A DNA stretch of 64,000 nucleotides from Hydractinia symbiolongicarpus (taxonomy: Eukaryota > Cnidaria > Hydrozoa > Anthoathecata > Hydractiniidae). A program made the translations under genes and the position numbers. The notes beneath the pieces are model-generated. The model was not told where the DNA came from. It saw nothing but the letters and a program-made list of their open reading frames with translations, and did no database searches. Positions 35,801 to 49,000 of this stretch are shown here, in pieces. The stretch's first letter is position 1. The number at the start of each line of letters is the position of its first letter. The DNA lies in assembly GCF_029227915.1 (NCBI RefSeq), contig NC_079881.1, positions 2,542,001-2,606,000 on the forward strand, written 5' to 3'.

Positions 35801-38800
35801 GTCTTCATTTCTTCAGCGCGAACTAGCGGCTTGGGTTGTTCCCAAAGTAAAAAATGACTTATTTAACTTAACTTTTAAATAAAACGCTACCACAGTGCCC
35901 AGTGCAATTGCTGAGTTCCAGCAATCATGTCAATTTAAGAAGAATGTTATTCCTTGGAGTCCAGTTGGCTCATTTATCACATTTATAAGGTCAAAGTCCA
36001 AAATCAGTTCAATTAAGTCCCAAAGTCAATCGTTTCACTGTTAAAAGCGATATAACTTAGTAACATCGGAAAGATATCACTAAATACATGTTGGTACGAA
36101 TATGTGACGCAACCGTTGTAACTCAAACGGATTGACACCGTTAGAAAGTCAAAAAATTGTAATTTCTGAAACTGTCTCTATTTCTTCAGCGCGAACTAAC
36201 GGCTGGGATTGGTCCCACAGTAAAAAATGAGTTATGTAACTTAATTTTTAAATAAAACTCTACCACAGCGCCCAGTGCAATCGCTGAGTTCCAGCAATCA
36301 TGTCAAATTAAGAAGGATGTTACTTCTTGTAGTCAAACTGGCTTTGATATCACATTTATAAAGTCAAAGTCCAAAATCAGTTCAATTAAGTCCCACAGTC
36401 AAACGTTTCACTGTTAAAGGCGATGCAACCTAGTAACATCCGCATACTATGGCTAAATACATGTTGGTACGAACATGTGATGCAACGTTGTAACTCAAAC
36501 GGATTAATACCGCCAAGAAGACGATGAAATGTAGTTTTTGAGAATGTCTCTGTTTCTTCAGCGCGTGCTAACGGCCAGGATTAGTCCCACAGTAAAAAGA
36601 GAATTATTTATCTAACTTTTTAAATAAAGCACTACCACAGAGCCTAGTGTACTCGCTGAATTCCAGCAATTATGTCGAATTAAGAAGAATGTTATTCCTT
36701 GGAGCCTAGTTGGCTCATTTATCGCATTTACATGGTCACAGTCCAGAATCAGTTCAATTAAGTCCCACAGTCAATCGTCTCACTGTTAAAAGCGATGCAA
36801 CTTAGTCATGTCGGAAGAAAATCAGTAAATACATGTTGGTACGAATATGTGACGCAACCGTTGTAACTCAAACGGATTAACCCCGTTAGAAAGTCAATGA
36901 AATGTTGTTTTTAAACCGTCTTCATTTCTTCAGCGCGAACTAGCGGCTTGGATTGTTCCCAAAGTAAAAAATGACTTATTTAACTTAACTTTTAAATAAA
37001 ACGCTACCACAGTGCCCAGTGCAATTGCTGAGTTCCAGCAATCATGTCAATTTAAGAAGAATGTTATTCCTTGGAGTCCAGTTGGCTCATTTATCACATT
37101 TATAAGGTCAAAGTCCAAAATCAGTTCAATTAAGTCCCAAAGTCAAACGTTTCACTGTTAAAAGCGATGCAACCTAGTAATATCCGAATACTATTGCAAA
37201 ATACATGTGGGGACGAATATGTGACGCAACAGTTGTAACTGAAACGGATTGATACCATTAGAAAGTCAATAAAATGTAGTTTTTGAAACTATCGCTATTT
37301 CTTCAGCGCGCGATAACGGCTAGGATTGGTCCCACAGTAAAAAATGACTTTTCTTTTTAAATTTTTAAATGAAGTGCTACCACAGCGCCCAGTGTAATCG
37401 CTGAGTTCCGGCAATCATGTCAAATTAAGAAGAATGTTATTTCTTGGATCCAGTTGGCTCACTTATCACATTTATAAGGTCACAGTCCAAAGTTAGTTCA
37501 ATGAAGTTCCACAGTCAATCGTTTCACTGTTAAAAGCGATATAACTTAGTAACATCGGAAAGATATCACTAAATACATGTTGGTACGAATATGTGACGCA
37601 ACCGTTGTAACTCAAACGGATTGACACCGTTAGAAAGTCAATAAATTGTAATTTTTGAAACTGTCTCTATTTCTTCAGCGCGAACTAACGGCTGGGATTG
37701 GTCCCACAGTAAAAAATGAGTTATTTAACTTAATTTTTAAATAAAACTCTACCACAGCGCCCAGTGCAATCGCTGAGTTCCAGCAATCATGTCAAATTAA
37801 GAAGGATGTTACTTCTTGTAGTCAAACTGGCTCTGATATCACATTTATAAAGTCAAAGTCCAAAATCAGTTCAATTGAATCCCCCAGTCAAACGTTTCAC
37901 TGTTAAAGGCGATGCAACCTAGTAACATCCGAATACTATCGCTAAATACATGTGGAGACGAATATGTGACGCAACAGTTGTAACTCAAACGGATTGATAC
38001 CGTTAGAAAGTCAATGAAATGTACTTTATGAAACTGTCGCTATTTCTTCAGCGCGAACTAACGGCTAGGATTGGTCCCACAGTAAAAACAGACTTATTTA
38101 TCCTAATTTTTTAACAAAGAGTTACCGCAGTGCCCGCTGTAATCGCTGAATTTCAGCAATCATGTCAAATTAAGAAGGATGTTACTTCTTGTAGTCAAAC
38201 TGGCTTATTTATCACATTTATAAAGTCAAAGTCCAAAATCAGTTCAATTAAGTCCCACAGTCAAACGTTTCACTGTTAAAGGCGATGCAACCTAGTAACC
38301 TCCACATACTATGGCTAAATACATGTTGGTACGAACATGTGATGCAACGTTGTAACTCAAACGGATTAATACCGCCAAGAAGTCGATGAAATGTAGTTTT
38401 TGAGAATGTCTCTGTTTCTTCAGCGCGTGCTAACGGCCAGGATTAGTCCCACAGTAAAAAGAGAATTATTTATCTAACTTTTTAAATAAAGCACTACCAC
38501 AGAGCCTAGTGTACTCGCTGAATTCCAGCAATCATGTCGAATTAAGAAGAATGTTATTCCTTGGAGCCTAGTTGGCTCATTTATCGCATTTACATGGTCA
38601 CCGTCCAGAATCAGTTCAATTAAGTCCCACAGTCAATCGTCTCACTGTTAAAAGCGATGCAACTTAGTCATGTCGGAAGAAAATCAGTAAATACACGTTG
38701 GTACGAATATGTGACGCAACCGTTGTAACTCAAACGGATTAACCCCGTTAGAAAGTCAGTGAAATGTTGTTTTTAAACCGTCTTCATTTCTTCAGCGCGA

Positions 38801-40000
38801 ACTAGCGGCTTGGATTGTTCCCAAAGTAAAAAATGACTTATTTAACTTAACTTTTAAATAAAACGCAACCACAGTGCCCAGTGCAATTGCTGAGTTCCAG
38901 CAATCATGTCAATTTAAGAAGAATGTTATTCCTTGGAGTCCAGTTGGCTCATTTATCACATTTATAAGGTCAAAGTCCAAAATCAGTTCAATTAAGTCCC
39001 AAAGGCAAACGTTTCACTGTTAAAAGCGATGCAACCTAGTAATATCCGAATACTATTGCAAAATACATGTGGGGACGAATATGTGACGCAACAGTTGTAA
39101 CTGAAACGGATTGATACCATTAGAAAGTCAATAAAATGTAGTTTATGAAACTATCGCTATTTCTTCAGCGCGCGATAACGGCTAGGATTGGTCCCACAGT
39201 AAAAAATGACTTTTTTTTTTAAATTTTTAAATGAAGTGCTACCACAGCGCCCAGTGTAATCGCTGAGTTCTGGCAATCATGTCAAATTAAGAAGAATGTT
39301 ATTTCTTGGATCCAGTTGGCTCACTTATCATATTTATCAGGTCACAGTCCAAAGTTAGTTCAATTAAGTTCCACAGTCAATCGTTTCACTGTTAAAGGCG
39401 ATGCAACCTAGTAACATCTGAATACTATCGCTAAATACATGTGGAGACGAATATGTGACGCAACAGTTGTAACTCAAACGGATTGATACCGTTAGAAAGT
39501 CAATGAAATGTACTTTATGAAACTGTCGCTATTTCTTCAGCGCGAATTAACGGCTAGGATTGGTCCCACAGTAAAAACAGACTTATTTATCCTAATTTTT
39601 TAACAAAGAGTTACCGCAGTGCCCGCTGTAATCGCTGAGTTTCAGCAATCATGTCAAATTAAGAAGGATGTTACTTCTTGTAGTCAAACTGGCTCATTTA
39701 CCACATCTATATGGTCAAAGTCCAAAATCAGTTCAATTAAGTTCCACAGTCAATCGTTTCACTGTTAAAAGCGATATACTTAGTAACATCGGAAAGATAT
39801 CACTAAATACATGTTGGTACGAATATGTGACTCAACCGTTGCAATTCAAACGGATTGACACCGTTAGAAAGTCAATGAAATGTAGTTTTTGAAACTGTCT
39901 CTATTTCTTCAGCGCAAACTAACGGCCGGGATTGGTCCCACAGTAAAAAATGACTTATTTAACTTAATTTTTAAACAAAACTCTACCACAGCGCCCAGTG
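32900..40000 (+). repeat. Satellite subregion with five- and seven-monomer spacing
   Basis: A marker monomer reading ATTTCTTGGATCCAGTTGG occurs at 32971, 34833, 37439 and 39301: gaps of 1,862, 2,606 and 1,862 bp, or 5, 7 and 5 monomers. A second marker (GATTAACCCCGTTAG) has gaps of about 1,489, 1,116 and 1,864 bp. The order of subfamilies is therefore only partly regular. Confidence 0.75.
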
Positions 40001-40099
40001 CAATCGCTGAGTTCCAGCAATCATGTCAAATTAAGAAGAATGTTATTTCTTGTAGTCGAACTTGCTCATTTATCACATTTATAAGGTCAAAGTCTAAAA

Positions 40100-43000
40100 T
40101 CAGTTCAATTAATTCCCACAGTCAAACGTTTTACTGTTAAAAGCGATCCAACCTAGTAATATTCAAATACTATCGCTAAATACATGTAAATATATGTGAC
40201 GCAACCGTAATAACTCAAACGGATTGATACCGCCAAGAAGTCGATGAAATCTAGTTTTTGAGGATGTCTCTATTTCTTCAGCGCGTGCTAACGGCCAGGA
40301 TTGGTCCCACAGTAAGAAAAGACTTATTTTTCTAAATTTTTAAATAAAGCGCTACCACAGAGCCTAGTGTAATCGCTCAATTCCAGCCATCACGTCAAAT
40401 TAAGAAGAAAGTTATTCCTTGAAGACCAATTGGCTCATCTATCACATTTATAAGGACATAGTCCAGAGTCAGTTCAATTAATTCCCACAGTCAATCGTTT
40501 CACTATTAAAAGCAATACAACTTAGTAAAATTGGAAGAAAATCACTAAATACATGTTGGTACGAATATGTGACGCAACCGTTGTAACTCAAACGAATTGA
40601 CACCGTTAGAAAGTCAATGAAATATAGTTTTTGAAACTGTCTCTGCTTCTTCAGTGAGAACTAACGGCTAGGATTGGTCCCACAGTAAAAACAGACTTAT
40701 TTATCTTAATTTTTTAACAAAGAGTTACCACAGTGCCCACTGTAATCGCTGAGTTCCAGCAATCATGTCAAATTAAGAAGAATGTTACTTTTTGTAGTCA
40801 AACTGGCTTATTTATCACATCTATATGGTCAAAATCCAAAATCAGTTCAATTAAGTCCCACAGTCGAACGTTTCACTGTTAAAGGCGATGTAACCTAGAA
40901 ATATCCGAATACTATTGCAAAATACATTTGGGGACGAATATGTGACGCAACAGTTGTAACTGAAACGGATTGATACCATTAGAAAGTCAATAAAATGTAG
41001 TTTTTGAAACTGTCGCTATTTCTTCAGGCGGCGATAACGACTAGGATTGGTCCCACAGTAAAAAATGACTTTTTTATTTAAATTTTTAATAAAGCGCTGC
41101 CACAGCGCCCAGTGTAATCGCTGAGTTCCAGCAATCATGTCAAGTTAAGAAGAATGTTATTTCTTGTAGTCAAACCGGCTCATTTATCACATTTATAAGG
41201 TCAAAGTCCAAAATCAGTTCAATTAAGTCCCACAGTCAAACGTTTCACTGTTAAAAGCGATGCAACCTAGTAATATCCGAATACTATTGCGAAACACATG
41301 TTAGTACGAATATGTGATGCAACGTTGTAACTCAAACAGATTGATGCGGTCAAGAAGTCGATGAAATGTAGTTTTTGAGAATGTCTCTGTTTCTTCAGCG
41401 CGTGCTAACGGCCAGGATTAGTCCCACAGTAAAAAGAGACTTATTTATCTAACTTTTTAAATAAAGCACTACCACAGAGCCTAGTGTGCTCGCTGAATTT
41501 CAGCAATCATGTCGAATTAAGAAGAATGTTATTCCTTGGAGCCCAGTTGGCGCATTTATCGCATTTACAAGGTCACAGTCCAGAGTCAGTTCAATTAAGT
41601 CCTACAGTCAATCGTCTCACTGTTAAAAGCGATGCAACTTAGTCATATCGGCAGAAAAACAGTAAATACATGTTAGTACGAAAATGTGACGCAACCGTTG
41701 TAACTCAAACGGTTAACACCGTTAGAAAGTCAATGAAATGTAGTTTTTAAACCGTCTCTATTTCTTCAGCGCGAACTAACGGCTGGGATGGTCCCAAAGT
41801 AAAAAATGACTTATTTAACTTAACTTTCAAATAAAACGCTACCACAGTGCCCAGTGCAATCGCTGAGTTCCAGCAATCAAGTCAAATTAAGAAGAATGTT
41901 ACTTCTTGTAGTCAAACTGGCTCATTTATCACATTTACAAGGTCAAAGTCTAAAATCAGTTCAATTATTTCCCACAGTCAATCGTTTTACTGTTAAAAGC
42001 GATCCAACCTAGTAATATCCAAATACTATCGCTAAATACATGTAAATATATGTGACGCAACCGTAATAACTCAAACGGATTGATACCGCCAAGAAGTCGA
42101 TGAAATCTAGTTTTTGAGGATGTCTCTATTTCTTCAGCACGTGCTAACGGCCAGGATTGGTCCCACAGTAAGAAAAGACTTATTTTTCTAAATTTTTAAA
42201 TAAAGTGTTACCACAGAGCCTAGTGTAATCGCTCAATTCCAGCCATCACGTCAAATTAAGAAGAAAGTTATTCCTTGGAGACCAATTGGCTCATCTATCA
42301 CATTTATAAGGACATAGTCCAGAGTCAGTTCAATTAATTCCCACAGTCAATCTTTTCACTATTAAAAGCAATACAACTTAGTAAAATTGGAAGAAAATCA
42401 CTAAATACATGTTGGTACGAATATGTGACGCAACCGTTGTAACTCAAACGAATTGACACCGTTAGAAAGTCAATGAAATATAGTTTTTGAAACTGTCTCT
42501 ACTTCTTCAGTGAGAACTAACGGCTAGGATTGGTCCCACAGTAAAAACAGACTTATTTATCTTAATTTTTTAACAAAGAGTTACCACAGTGCCCACTGTA
42601 ATCGCTGAGTTCCAGCAATCATGTCAAATTAAGAAGAATATTACTTCTTGTAGTCAAACTGGCTTATTTATCACATCTATATGGTCAAAATCCAAAATCA
42701 GTTCAATAAAGTCCCACAGTCAAACGTTTCACTGTTAAAGGCGATGCAACCTAGTAATATCCGAATACTATTGCGAAACACATGTTAGTACGAATATGTG
42801 ATGCAACGTTGTAACTCAAACAGATTGATACAGTCAAGAAGTCGATGAAATGTAGTTTTTGAGAATGTCTCTGTTTCTTCAGCGAGTGCTAACGGCCAGG
42901 ATTAGTCCCACAGTAAAAAGAGACTTATTTATCTAACTTTTTAAATAAAGCACTACCACAGAGCCTAGTGTGCTCGCTGAATTTCAGCAATCATGTCGAA

Positions 43001-46000
43001 TTAAGAAAAATGTTATTCCTTGGAGCCCAGTTGGCTCATTTATCGCATTTACAAGGTCACAGTCTAGAATCAGTTCAATTAAGTCCCACAGTCAATCGTC
43101 TCACTGTTAAAAGCGATGCAACTTAGTCATATTGGCAGAAAAACAGTAAATACATGTTAGTACGAAAATGTGACGCAACCGTTGTAACTCAAACGGATTA
43201 ACACCGTTAGAAAGTCAATGAAATGTAGTTTTTAAACCGTCTCTATTTCTTCAGCGCGAACTAACTGCTGGGATGGTCCCAAAGTAAAAAATGACTTATT
43301 AAACTTAACTTTCAAATAAAACGCTACCACAGTGCCTAGTGCAATCGCTGAGTTCCAGCAATCAAGTCAAATTAAGAAGAATGTTACTTCTTGTAGTCAA
43401 ACTGGCTCATTTATCACATTTACAAGGTCAAAGTCCAAAATCAGTTCAATTATTACCCACAGTCAATCGTTTTACTGTTAAAAGCGATCCAACCTAGTAA
43501 TATCCAAATACTATCGCTAAATACATGTAAATATATGTGACGCAACCGTAATAACTCAAACGGATTGATACCGCCAAGAAGTCGATGAAATCTAGTTTTT
43601 GAGGATGTCTCTATTTCTTCAGCACGTGCTAACGGCTAGGATTGGTCCCACAGTAAGAAAAGACTTATTTTTCTAAATTTTTAAATAAAGTGTTACCACA
43701 GAGCCTAGTGTAATCGCTCAATTCCAGCCATCACGTCAAATTAAGAAGAAAGTTATTCCTTGGAGACCAATTGGCTCATCTATCACATTTATAAGGACAT
43801 AGACCAGAGTCAGTTCAATTAATTCCCACAGTCAATCGTTTCACTATTAAAAGCAATACAACTTAGTAAAATTGGAAGAAAATCACTAAATACATGTTGG
43901 TACGAATATGTGACGCAACCGTTGTAACTCAAACGAATTGACACCGTTAGAAAGTCAATGAAATATAGTTTTTGAAACTGTCTCTACTTCTTCAGTGAGA
44001 ACTAACGGCTAGGATTGGTCCCACAGTAAAAACAGACTTATTTATCTTAATTTTTTAACAAAGAGTTACCACAGTGCCCACTGTAATCGCTGAGTTCCAG
44101 CAATCATGTCAAATTAAGAAGAATGTTACTTCTTGTAGTCAAACTGGCTTATTTATCACATCTATATGGTCAAAATCCAAAATCAGTTCAATAAAGTCCC
44201 ACAGTCAAACGTTTCACTGTTAAATGCGATGCAACCTAGTAATATCCGAATACTATTGCGAAACACATGTTAGTACGAATATGTGATGCAACGTTGTAAC
44301 TCAAACAGATTGATACAGTCAAGAAGTCGATGAAATGTAGTTTTTGAGAATGTCTCTGTTTCTTCAGCGCGTGCTAACGGCCAGGATTAGTCCCACAGTA
44401 AAAAGAGACTTATTTATCTAACTTTTTAAATAAAGCACTACCACAGAGCCTAGTGTGCTCGCTGAATTTCAGCAATCATGTCGAATTAAGAAAAATGTTA
44501 TTCCTTGGAGCCCAGTTGGCTCATTTATCGCATTTACAAGGTCACAGTCTAGAATCAGTTCAATTAAGTCCCACAGTCAATCGTCTCACTGTTAAAAGCG
44601 ATGCAACTTAGTCATATCGGCAGAAAAACAGTAAATACATGTTAGTACGAAAATGTGACGCAACCGTTGTAACTCAAACAGATTAACATCGTTAGAAAGT
44701 CAATGAAATGTAGTTTTTAAACCGTCTCTATTTCTTCAGCGCGAACTAACTGCTGGGATGGTCCCAAAGTAAAAAATGACTTATTTAACTTAACTTTCAA
44801 ATAAAACGCTACCACAGTGCCTAGTGCAATCGCTGAGTTCCAGCAATCAAGTCAAATTAAGAAGAATGTTACTTCTTGTAGTCAAACTGGCTCATTTATC
44901 ACATTTACAAGGTCAAAGTCCAAAATCAGTTCAATTATTACCCACAGTCAATCGTTTTACTGTTAAAAGCGATCCAACCTAGTAATATCCAAATACTATC
45001 GCTAAATACATGTAAATATATGTGACGCAACCGTAATAACTCAAACGGATTGATACCGCCAAGAAGTCGATGAAATCTAGTTTTTGAGGATGTCTCTATT
45101 TCTTCAGCACGTGCTAACGGCTAGGATTGGTCCCACAGTAAGAAAAGACTTATTTTTCTAAATTTTTAAATAAAGTGTTACCACAGAGCCTAGTGTAATC
45201 GCTCAATTCCAGCCATCACGTCAAATTAAGAAGAAAGTTATTCCTTGGAGACCAATTGGCTCATCTATCACATTTATAAGGACATAGACCAGAGTCAGTT
45301 CAATTAATTCCCACAGTCAATCGTTTCACTATTAAAAGCAATACAACTTAGTAAAATTGGAAGAAAATCACTAAATACATGTTGGTACGAATATGTGACG
45401 CAACCGTTGTAACTCAAACGAATTGACACCGTTAGAAAGTCAATGAAATATAGTTTTTGAAACTGTCTCTACTTCTTCAGTCAGAACTAACGGCTAGGAT
45501 TGGTCCCACAGTAAAAACAGACTTATTTATCTTAATTTTTTAACAAAGAGTTGCCACAGTGCCCACTGTAATCGCTGAGTTCCAGCAATCATGTCAAATT
45601 AAGAAAAATGTTACTTCTTGTAGTCAAACTGGCTTATTTATCACAGCTATATGGTCAAAATCCAAAATCAGTTCAATTAAGTCCCACAGTCAAACGTTTC
45701 ACTGTTAAAAGCGATGTAACCTAGTAATATCCGAATACTATTGCAAAATACATGTGGGGACGAATATGTGACGCAACAGTTGTAACTGAAACGGATTGAT
45801 ACCATTAGAAAGTCAATAAAATGTAGTTTTTGAAACTGTCGCTATTTCTTCAGGCGGCGATAACGACTAGGATTGGTCCCACAGTAAAAAATGGCTTTTT
45901 TATTTAAATTTTTAATAAAGCGCTGCCACAGCGCCCAGTGTAATCGCTGAGTTCCAGCAATCATGTCAAGTTAAGAAGAATGTTATTTCTTGTAGTCAAA

Positions 46001-49000
46001 CCGGCTCATTTATCACATTTATAAGGTCAAAGTCCAAAATCAGTTCAATTAAGTCCCACAGTCAAACGTTTCACTGTTAAAAGCGATGCAACCTAGTAAT
46101 ATCCGAATACTATTGCGAAACACATGTTGGTACGAAAATGTGACGCAACCGTTGTAACTCAAACGGATTAACACCGTTAGAAAGTCAATGAAATGTAGTT
46201 TTTAAACCGTCTCTATTTCTTCAGCGGGAACTAACGGCTGGGATTGGTCCCAAAGTAAAAAATGACTTATTTAACTTAACTTTTAAATAAAACGCTACCA
46301 CAGTGCCCAGTGCAATCGCTGAGTTCCAGCAATCAAGTCAAATTAAGAAGAATGTTACTTCTTGTAGTCAAACTGGCTCATTTATCACATTTACAAGGTC
46401 AAAGTCCAAAATCAGTTCAATTATTTCCCACAGTCAATCGTTTCACTGTTAAAAGCGATATAACTTAGTAATATCGGAAAAATATCACTAAATACATGTT
46501 GGTATGAATATGTGACGCAACCGTTGTAACACAAACGGATTGACACCGCCAAGAAGTCAATGTAATGCAGTTTTTATAACTTTCTCTATTTCTTCAGCGC
46601 AAACTAACGGCTGGGATTGGTCCCACAGTAAAAAATGACTTACTTAACTTAATTTTTAAACAAAACTCTACCACAGCGCCCAGTGCAATCGCTGAGTTCC
46701 AGCAATCATGTCAAATTAAGAAGAATGTTACTTCTTGTAGTCGAACTTGCTCATTTATCACATTTATAAGGTCAAAGTCTAAAATCAGTTCAATTAATTC
46801 CCACAGTCAAACGTTTTACTGTTAAAAGCGATCCAACCTAGTAATATCCAAATACTATCGCTAAATACATGTAAATATATGTGACGCAACCGTAATAACT
46901 CAAACGGATTGATACCGCCAAGAAGTCGATGAAATCTAGTTTTTGAGGATGTCTCTATTTCTTCAGCGCGTGTTAACGGCCAGGATTGGTCCCACAGTAA
47001 GAAAAGACTTATTTTTCTAAATTTTTAAATAAAGCGCAACCACAGAGCCTAGTGTAATCGCTCAATTCCAGCCATCACGTCAAATTAAGAAGAAAGTTAT
47101 TCCTTGGAGACCAATTGGCTCATCTATCACATTTATAAGGACATAGTCCAGAGTCAGTTCAATTAATTACCACAGTCAATCGTTTCACTATTAAAAGGAA
47201 TACAACTTAGTAAAATTGGAAGAAAATCACTAAATACATGTTGGTACGAATATGTGACGCAACCGTTGTAACTCAAACGAATTGACACCGTTAGAAAGTC
47301 AATGAAATATAGTTTTTGAAACTGTCTCTACTTCTTCAGTGAGAACTAACGGCTAGGATTGGTCCCACAGTAAAAACAGACTTATTTATCTTAATTTTTT
47401 AACAAAGAGTTACCACAGTGCCCACTGTAATCGCTGAGTTCCAGCAATCATGTCAAATTAAGAAGAGTGTTACTTCTTGTATTCAAACTGGCTTATTTAT
47501 CACATCTATATGGTCAAAATCCAAAATCAGTTCAATTAAGTCACACAGTCGAACGTTTCACTGTTAAAGGCGATGCAACCTAGTAATATCCGAATACTAT
47601 TGCGAAACACATGTTAGTACGAATATGTGATGCAACGTTGTAACTCAAACAGATTGATACAGTCAAGAAGTCGATGAAATGTAGTTTTTGAGAATGTCTC
47701 TGTTTCTTCAGCGCGTGCTAACGGCCAGGATTAGTCCCACAGTAAAAAGAGACTTATTTATCTAACTTTTTAAATAAAGCACTACCACAGAGCCTAGTGT
47801 GCTCGCTGAATTTCAGCAATCATGTCGAATTAAGAAAAATGTTATTCCTTGGAGCCCAGTTGGCTCATTTATCGCATTTACAAGGTCACAGTCTAGAATC
47901 AGTTCAATTAAGTCCCACAGTCAATCGTCTCACTGTTAAAAGCGATGCAACTTAGTCATATCGGCAGAAAAACAGTAAATACATGTTAGTACGAAAATGT
48001 GACGCAACCGTTGTAACTCAAACGGATTAACACCGTTAGAAAGTCAATGAAATGTAGTTTTTAAACCGTCTCTATTTCTTCAGCGCGAACTAACTGCTGG
48101 GATGGTCCCAAAGTAAAAAATGACTTATTTAACTTAACTTTCAAACAAAACGCTACCACAGTGCCTAGTGCAATCGCTGAGTTCCAGCAATCAAGTCAAA
48201 TTAAGAAGAATGTTACTTCTTGTAGTCAAACTGGCTCATTTATCACATTTACAAGGTCAAAGTCCAAAATCAGTTCAATTATTACCCACAGTCAATCGTT
48301 TTACTGTTAAAAGCGATCCAACCTAGTAATATCCAAATACTATCGCTAAATACATGTAAATATATGTGACGCAACCGTAATAACTCAAACGGATTGATAC
48401 CGCCAAGAAGTCGATGAAATCTAGTTTTTGAGGATGTCTCTATTTCTTCAGCACGTGCTAACGGCCAGGATTGGTCCCACAGTAAGAAAAGACTTATTTT
48501 TCTAAATTTTTAAATAAAGTGTTACCACAGAGCCTAGTGTAATTGCTCAATTCCAGCCATCACGTCAAATTAAGAAGAAAGTTATTCCTTGGAGACCAAT
48601 TGGCTCATCTATCACATTTATAAGGACATAGTCCAGAGTCAGTTCAATTAATTCCCACAGTCAATCGTTTCACTATTAAAAGCAATACAACTTAGTAAAA
48701 TTGGAAGAAAATCACTAAATACATGTTGGTACGAATATGTGACGCAACCGTTGTAACTCAAACGAATTGACACCGTTAGAAAGTCAATGAAATATAGTTT
48801 TTGAAACTGTCTCTACTTCTTCAGTGAGAACTAACGGCTAGGATTGGTCCCACAGTAAAAACAGACTTATTTATCTTAATTTTTTAACAAAGAGTTGCCA
48901 CAGTGCCCACTGTAATCGCTGAGTTCCAGCAATCATGTCAAATTAAGAAAAATGTTACTTCTTGTAGTCAAACTGGCTTATTTATCACAGCTATATGGTC

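Noticed and set aside
39668-40140. Two overlapping frames of 74 and 83 codons in satellite
   Set aside because: Same satellite segments as elsewhere with chance loss of stops; no family resemblance.
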